A stretch of 9,908 nucleotides of DNA from the NCBI GenBank assembly GCA_950072225.1, contig CATMOP010000047.1, forward strand, positions 1 through 9,908. The letters run 5' to 3'. The notes below the pieces were generated by a model that saw nothing but the letters and a program-made list of their open reading frames with translations, had not been told where the DNA came from and ran no database searches. Position 1 is the stretch's first letter. Each line of letters starts with the position of its first letter. This stretch comes from an uncultured Nitrospina sp. (GTDB taxonomy: Bacteria > Nitrospinota > Nitrospinia > Nitrospinales > VA-1). Below, piece after piece: positions 5,679 to 9,908 of this stretch. Position numbers and translations under genes: made by a program.

Positions 5679-7601
5679 ATGCAGCAAAACAAGTTTTATA
5701 TCACCACTCCTATTTATTACGTGAACGATGTCCCCCATATAGGCCATGCCTACACCACCATCGCGGCGGATGTGGTTGCCCGTTACAAACGCCTCGAAGG
5801 GGTTGAAGTCTTTTTCCTGACCGGCACCGATGAGCATGGGCAGAAAGTCCAACAGGCCGCCAATGACGTTGGTGTGAGCCCTCAGGAACATGTCGATAAA
5901 CTTCATCAGCGATTCAAGGAGCTCTGGGTGCGGCTCAACATTTCCAACAATGATTTCATTCGCACCACCGAGGAGCGACATAAGAAATTAGTCCGCGACA
6001 TTCTCCAGGAACTCCATTCCAGGGATGAGATTTACCGAGACAGCTATGAAGGATGGTATTGCACGCCCTGCGAACGGTTCTGGACCGAGAAAGACCTGGC
6101 GGAAGGAAACTGTCCTGAGTGCCAACGCAAGGTAGACAAGATCAAAGAACATAATTATTTTTTTCGCATGGGAAAATATCAGCAATGGCTGATCGATAGA
6201 ATTAAAAATGATCCGCATTTCATTCTGCCTGCTTCCCGGAAAAACGAGGTGCTTGGTTTCCTGGAAAAACCGCTGGAAGATTTATGCATCTCACGGCCCA
6301 AATCCAGACTTGCATGGGGCATCCCCCTTCCCTTCGATGGGGATTACGTCACTTATGTCTGGTTCGATGCCCTGATCAACTATATCTCCATCCACGGCTC
6401 GCTGGACGATATCAAGGCCTCTGGATTCTGGCCCGCTGATCACAATATGGTAGGCAAGGATATTCTCACCACGCACGCGGTGTATTGGTCCACCATGCTC
6501 AAAGCCATTGGACTGGAACCGCCTAAAAATATTTTCGCGCATGGTTGGTGGACGGTGAATGGACAAAAGATGTCTAAATCATTACAAAATGTTGTCGAGC
6601 CCAACCAGTTGATCGACCAGTTCGGGGTTGATGTCATCCGTTATTTCCTTCTGCGGGAAGTTCCTTTCGGACAGGATGGCGACTTCTCACACAAAGCCCT
6701 CATAGGCAGACTGAACAGCGATTTGGCCAATAACCTCGGCAACTTGCTCAACCGAACCGTCAATATGATGGAAAAATATTTTGCTGGGGTTGTGCCAACT
6801 CCTGCAACGAATGGACCTGAAGATAAGGCCTTGACTGAAAAATCTGGAGAAGTGATTGCTGAAGTACGCATACTTTATAACGAACTGGCTTACAATAAAA
6901 TCCTGCAAAAGATCTGGGAACTGGTGGATACCACCAATCAATACATCGACAAAACCGGCCCGTGGAATCTCGCAAAAACGGACGAAGGCAAAGAACGATT
7001 AAAAACCGTTATGTATAACTCCGCTGAATCGCTTCGCGTTTTGGGGGTGTTGTTGAATCCGTTCATGCCACAAAGCACAGAATCGTTGATGAAGCAATTG
7101 GGAATCGAAGCCCCCATTGCAGAACAAGGTATGAAGTCCATCAACCAATGGGGCGGGTTGAAACCCGGAAGCCAGACGCAAAAAGCCAAACAGTTATTCC
7201 CAAGAATCGAGGACAAGCAGGCGGCACAAATTCTTACTGAACTTTCGTCCCCAAAAGAAGAGAAAAAAGATAACGGCAATCAAATCACCATTGATGAATT
7301 CATGAAGGTGGAACTGAGGACCGGAAAAATTCTCGAAGCAGAGAAAGTTAAGAAATCAAAAAAACTCATTCAACTGAAAGTCGATATCGGCACCGAGACC
7401 CGGCAGGTGCTTGCCGGAATTTCCGAAAGTTATGAACCGGAAGACCTCGTTGGACGAACGGTGATCATCGTTGCCAACCTCAAACCCGCCAAGTTGATGG
7501 GTATCGAATCGCAAGGCATGGTCCTGGCCGCAAGCAATGACGGCAATATCATTCTGGCCGGATTCGATCAGGAACCGGGACAGGGGGTCCAGGTAAGATG
7601 A
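5679..7601 (+). CDS. metG: Methionyl-tRNA synthetase with C-terminal tRNA-binding domain
   Basis: This 640-residue class I synthetase charges tRNA-Met, both initiator and elongator, in the cytoplasm. The catalytic signature HIGH is at 20-23 and KMSKS at 297-301. The zinc-knuckle cysteines are C128, C131, C145 and C148 (CTPC, CPEC). The anticodon-binding helical region spans about 340-510. A charged linker rich in Lys and Glu (about 524-534) leads to an OB-fold EMAP II-like tRNA-binding domain (538-640, ITIDEFMKVELRTGKILEAE). That domain dimerises the enzyme in the long bacterial form. The gene follows ricT by 23 bp, and its stop overlaps the next start by 4 bp (ATGA at 7598). All hallmark residues are intact. 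Confidence 0.97.
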   Translation: MQQNKFYITTPIYYVNDVPHIGHAYTTIAADVVARYKRLEGVEVFFLTGTDEHGQKVQQAANDVGVSPQEHVDKLHQRFKELWVRLNISNNDFIRTTEERHKKLVRDILQELHSRDEIYRDSYEGWYCTPCERFWTEKDLAEGNCPECQRKVDKIKEHNYFFRMGKYQQWLIDRIKNDPHFILPASRKNEVLGFLEKPLEDLCISRPKSRLAWGIPLPFDGDYVTYVWFDALINYISIHGSLDDIKASGFWPADHNMVGKDILTTHAVYWSTMLKAIGLEPPKNIFAHGWWTVNGQKMSKSLQNVVEPNQLIDQFGVDVIRYFLLREVPFGQDGDFSHKALIGRLNSDLANNLGNLLNRTVNMMEKYFAGVVPTPATNGPEDKALTEKSGEVIAEVRILYNELAYNKILQKIWELVDTTNQYIDKTGPWNLAKTDEGKERLKTVMYNSAESLRVLGVLLNPFMPQSTESLMKQLGIEAPIAEQGMKSINQWGGLKPGSQTQKAKQLFPRIEDKQAAQILTELSSPKEEKKDNGNQITIDEFMKVELRTGKILEAEKVKKSKKLIQLKVDIGTETRQVLAGISESYEPEDLVGRTVIIVANLKPAKLMGIESQGMVLAASNDGNIILAGFDQEPGQGVQVR

Positions 7602-8989
7602 TCATTGATACCCATGCGCATATCGATGTTTCCGATTTTGACGAAGACCGTGAAGCGGTCATCGAGCGCGCCCGCGAAAACGGCGTGCAATACATGGTTA
7701 ATATCGGTTGTGATATCGAAAGCAGTTACCGCTCCATGGAATTGGCGGAACAGCATGACTTCATATACGCCACCGCCGGCATCCACCCGCACGATGTCAA
7801 GTCCATCAACGGAGATACCTATGCCCATTTGAGGCAACTTTTACTGCACCCGAAAGTCATTGCCCTTGGCGAGATCGGACTCGACTTCTTCAAAAATTAT
7901 TCCCCGCAGGATGTCCAGCGCACTCATTTCCGCAATCAAATCCAGCTGGCCCGTGAAATGAACAAGCCCATCATCATACATAGTCGGGATGCCAAAGAAG
8001 ATATCATCGCTATCCTGTCCGAGTTTTACCCGAATGACCCAACAGCACATTCAGGAATCTTCCACTGCTTTTCCGGAGATCAGGAACTGGCCGACAAAGC
8101 GCTGGAGATGGGATTTTATATCTCTTTTTCCGGCTCGGTAACTTTCAAAAAAGCCGAGGCCCTGCGGGAGGTGGCAAAAACTATTCCGGCGGACCGGCTG
8201 TTCGCCGAAACCGACTGCCCTTACTTGACCCCCGTCCCCCACCGGGGCAAACGCAACGAACCGGCCTATGTGAATTTCACCGCCGAAAAACTTGCGGAAA
8301 TTCGCGGACTGAAAATTGACGACGTACAACGCACTATGGCCCTCAACTTTTTCGAACTTTTTGGAATTGGAGAAAATGCCAAAACCGGAACCGTTTCTTA
8401 TAAAATCCGCAATTCACTTTACCTTAATTTGACACAACGGTGCACGGCGGATTGCGTTTTCTGCACCCGGCTGACCAAACCCGTAGTTCAAGGTTACAAC
8501 CTGGCGCTGAATCGGGAGCCGACCGCAAAGGAAGTCTGGAATTCCATTGATGATGTTAAAAACTATGACGAGATCGTTTTCTGCGGCTTTGGCGAACCAA
8601 CATTGAGGCTGGATGTCATCAAGGAAGTGGCGCAAAAAATAAAAGATGCCGGGGGACGTGTACGAATCAATACTAACGGGCACGGCAATGTAATTAACAA
8701 ACGCAATATCCTTCCGGAATTGTCAGGGCTGATTGATGAAATCTCGATTAGCCTCAATACCGATACTTCAGAAGCCTATGACGAAATCTGCCAGCCTTTG
8801 CCTATGTTCAGGAACGGGATCTATGACAAGATCAAAGAGTTTATAACAGAAGCCAAGAAATATATTCCCGAGGTGCAAGCCACCATAGTCACGCAACAAA
8901 AAGACGTGGATGAGGCCCAGTGCGAGACCATCGTCAATAAGGAATTCGGAGTTAAATACCGGGCAAGAAGATTCAATATAGTCGGCTAG
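7598..8989 (+). CDS. TatD-family metallohydrolase fused to a TatD-linked radical SAM domain
   Basis: This 463-residue protein has two domains. Residues 1-257 are TatD, a metal-dependent 3'-5' exonuclease/deoxyribonuclease family, with the full metal ligand set: H6 and H8 (DTHAH), E92 (LGEIGLD), H128 (IIHSR), H156 (FHCFSG) and D206 (ETDCPYL). Residues about 266-463 are a compact radical SAM domain with C282-x3-C286-x2-C289 for the [4Fe-4S] cluster, CGFGEPT (329-335) in place of the usual GGEP region, and RINTNG. No SPASM or other auxiliary cluster motif follows. The frame is open through the junction, so this is a true fusion rather than two genes. It matches the known TatD-associated radical SAM family, whose substrate I believe is unknown. 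It is translationally coupled to metG by the ATGA overlap. Confidence 0.93.
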   Translation: MIIDTHAHIDVSDFDEDREAVIERARENGVQYMVNIGCDIESSYRSMELAEQHDFIYATAGIHPHDVKSINGDTYAHLRQLLLHPKVIALGEIGLDFFKNYSPQDVQRTHFRNQIQLAREMNKPIIIHSRDAKEDIIAILSEFYPNDPTAHSGIFHCFSGDQELADKALEMGFYISFSGSVTFKKAEALREVAKTIPADRLFAETDCPYLTPVPHRGKRNEPAYVNFTAEKLAEIRGLKIDDVQRTMALNFFELFGIGENAKTGTVSYKIRNSLYLNLTQRCTADCVFCTRLTKPVVQGYNLALNREPTAKEVWNSIDDVKNYDEIVFCGFGEPTLRLDVIKEVAQKIKDAGGRVRINTNGHGNVINKRNILPELSGLIDEISISLNTDTSEAYDEICQPLPMFRNGIYDKIKEFITEAKKYIPEVQATIVTQQKDVDEAQCETIVNKEFGVKYRARRFNIVG

Positions 8990-9036
8990 CCCGACCATGC
9001 GGCCGGTGGCAATGAAAAATCACGTTATTAAAAGTT

Positions 9037-9465
9037 ATGGAAGAAAACAACAAGACTTCAACCAGCAATAACAAGCCGGGCCTCGGCTGGGTATCGCTGG
9101 GGGCGGGCCTTGCGGGATTGAGCGTCCTGCTTGGCGCATTTGGCGCCCATTCATTAAAAGCCCAGTTGACCGAAAAAAAACTCGCAACGTTTCACACCGC
9201 TACCGACTATCTCGGTTATCATGCTCTGGGCCTGATCGCTATCGGTATCCTGATGCTGGTTCTCGATGAAGAGATCCGCTCCAAACTAAAACGATCTGCC
9301 CGTTGGATCAGTGTGGGGATTCTTTTATTTCCTGGAAGCCTTTACATACTCACCTTCGATGGTCCCCGTTTTTTTGGACCCATCACCCCTCTAGGCGGGC
9401 TCTGCTTCATGATTGGCTGGTTCACTCTTGCCTACAGCCTCTTTAAAAATTCCCGAGTCAAATAA
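9037..9465 (+). CDS. DUF423 (YgdD-like) inner-membrane protein
   Basis: This 142-residue membrane protein of unknown function belongs to the DUF423 family. Hallmarks are LLGAFGAHSLK (about 31-41), FHTATDYLGYHALGL (52-66), GSLYILTF and GPITPLGGLCFMIGW (about 113-127). Four hydrophobic segments are visible, with a charged loop near EEIRSKLKRSAR. The first 15 residues are polar (Asn, Ser and Thr-rich) and precede the first helix. The ATG at 9037 is the only sensible start but has no clear Shine-Dalgarno; a 47-bp gap separates it from the TatD fusion gene, so it may be the last gene of the operon. Its stop codon forms the edge of the terminator hairpin. Confidence 0.9.
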   Translation: MEENNKTSTSNNKPGLGWVSLGAGLAGLSVLLGAFGAHSLKAQLTEKKLATFHTATDYLGYHALGLIAIGILMLVLDEEIRSKLKRSARWISVGILLFPGSLYILTFDGPRFFGPITPLGGLCFMIGWFTLAYSLFKNSRVK

Positions 9466-9494
9466 AAAAGGCCCGGATGGCCCCGGGCCTTTTT
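9465..9494. terminator. Bidirectional intrinsic terminator between convergent genes
   Basis: AAAAAGGCCCGG (9465-9476) and CCGGGCCTTTTT (9483-9494) are perfect 12-bp inverted arms around a 6-base loop. Read rightwards, the GC stem ends in a run of five T; read leftwards, it is the same by symmetry. It therefore terminates both the DUF423 transcript, starting at that gene's final base, and the cytochrome c peroxidase transcript, which ends 16 bp to the right. Confidence 0.93.
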
Positions 9495-9510
9495 GCAATC
9501 ACCCTATCCA

Positions 9511-9908
9511 TTAAGGAAGGATGGGGAATGACACCAGAATCGGTTCTCCATCAAGGGATTTTAAAAACTCCACCAGGTCTTTCTTCTCCTGTTTGCTCAG
9601 CCCCAGCGGGGTAATAAACGGACTCAGGTTTTCCTTTACATCTCCCCCGCGATCATAGAACTCAATCACCTCTTCTAAAGTGGTCTTGACCCCATTATGC
9701 ATATAGGGAGCGGACTTGGTGATGTCTCTCAACCCAGGCGTTTTGAAACCACCTTTATCGAAATCATCTTTGGTTTCGTTATAGCGTCCCAAATCTACCT
9801 TTAGCGAACCAGCGGCCTTAACCCCAATATTATGAAATCCGCTGTCGGTGAACACAGGACCATTATGGCAAATGGAGCATTTGGCTTTGCCAAAAAACAG
9901 GTTCATTC
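9511..9908 (-). CDS. Di-haem cytochrome c peroxidase / MauG-family protein, C-terminal part
   Basis: The gene continues past the right edge; only its last 132 or so codons are visible. The haem c site C-S-I-C-H lies 10-14 residues after the first Met seen (NLFFGKAKCSICHNGPVFTD). GFKTPGLRDITKSAPYMHNG follows, a hallmark of the C-terminal haem domain of the CCP/MauG family, in which the YMHNG Met or neighbouring residues are near the haem. Then comes the usual ending, EEVIEFYDRGG, plus a helical LSKQEKKDLVEFLKSL. Members are periplasmic and reduce H2O2 with electrons from small cytochromes, or oxidise protein or small-molecule substrates (MauG-like); the visible part cannot separate these. The Met at 9906-9904 is internal, not the start. 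Confidence 0.9.
   Translation of the reverse strand, partial: MNLFFGKAKCSICHNGPVFTDSGFHNIGVKAAGSLKVDLGRYNETKDDFDKGGFKTPGLRDITKSAPYMHNGVKTTLEEVIEFYDRGGDVKENLSPFITPLGLSKQEKKDLVEFLKSLDGEPILVSFPILP

Noticed and set aside
8360..8400. Two separate genes, tatD and a radical SAM gene, joined by a sequencing error
   Set aside because: The frame is continuous with no stop or candidate start plus ribosome site at the domain boundary, and this fusion is known in other bacteria.
1..9908. CRISPR array, tRNA, rRNA, IS element or prophage
   Set aside because: No regularly spaced direct repeats, tRNA cloverleaf, rRNA core sequence, transposase or phage gene was seen on either strand.

Overview
The window looks like core chromosome of a Gram-negative, respiring bacterium with roughly 47-50% GC. 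No phage, IS element, CRISPR array, tRNA or rRNA is visible. The gene set (F-type ATP synthase, ricT-type PSP1 protein, TatD-radical SAM fusion, di-haem cytochrome c peroxidase) and the protein style suggest a Nitrospinota or deltaproteobacterial (Desulfobacterota-like) lineage. That placement rests on remembered family resemblance, not on a search.

Layout. Positions 1-2819, minus strand, hold an ATP synthase operon in the order atpZ-atpB-atpE-atpF-atpH-atpA. It is transcribed leftwards from a candidate sigma70-type promoter near 2864-2892. Positions 3069-3395, minus strand, encode a small ferredoxin with two modified Fe-S motifs and its own strong promoter. A 389-bp gene-free divergent region (3396-3784) carries that promoter and a hairpin-rich stretch upstream of a rightward operon: holB - ricT - metG - tatD::radical SAM (3785-8989). 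These genes are 5-23 bp apart or overlap by 4 bp. A DUF423 membrane protein follows (9037-9465). A strong hairpin terminator (9465-9494) lies between it and a convergent, window-truncated cytochrome c peroxidase gene (9511-9908, minus).

How the genes fit together. The left block makes the membrane Fo sector (a, c and b subunits plus AtpZ) and the first F1 subunits (delta, and the start of alpha). The right block groups replication clamp loading (delta'), a RicT-type Fe-S regulator, methionyl-tRNA synthetase and a TatD hydrolase. A comparable holB-ricT-metG-tatD neighbourhood is known in several bacterial phyla, including Firmicutes.

Two points deserve most attention. First, atpA reads as normal alpha subunit for 88 codons and then switches, in frame and at a KEGDEV stretch, to 21 residues that resemble a DegT/DnrJ/EryC1/StrS aminotransferase. 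This looks like an assembly chimera or a recombination junction at the left edge. Second, the tatD gene encodes a two-domain fusion of a TatD metallohydrolase with a compact radical SAM domain, a recognised pairing whose joint function, as far as I know, is not established.
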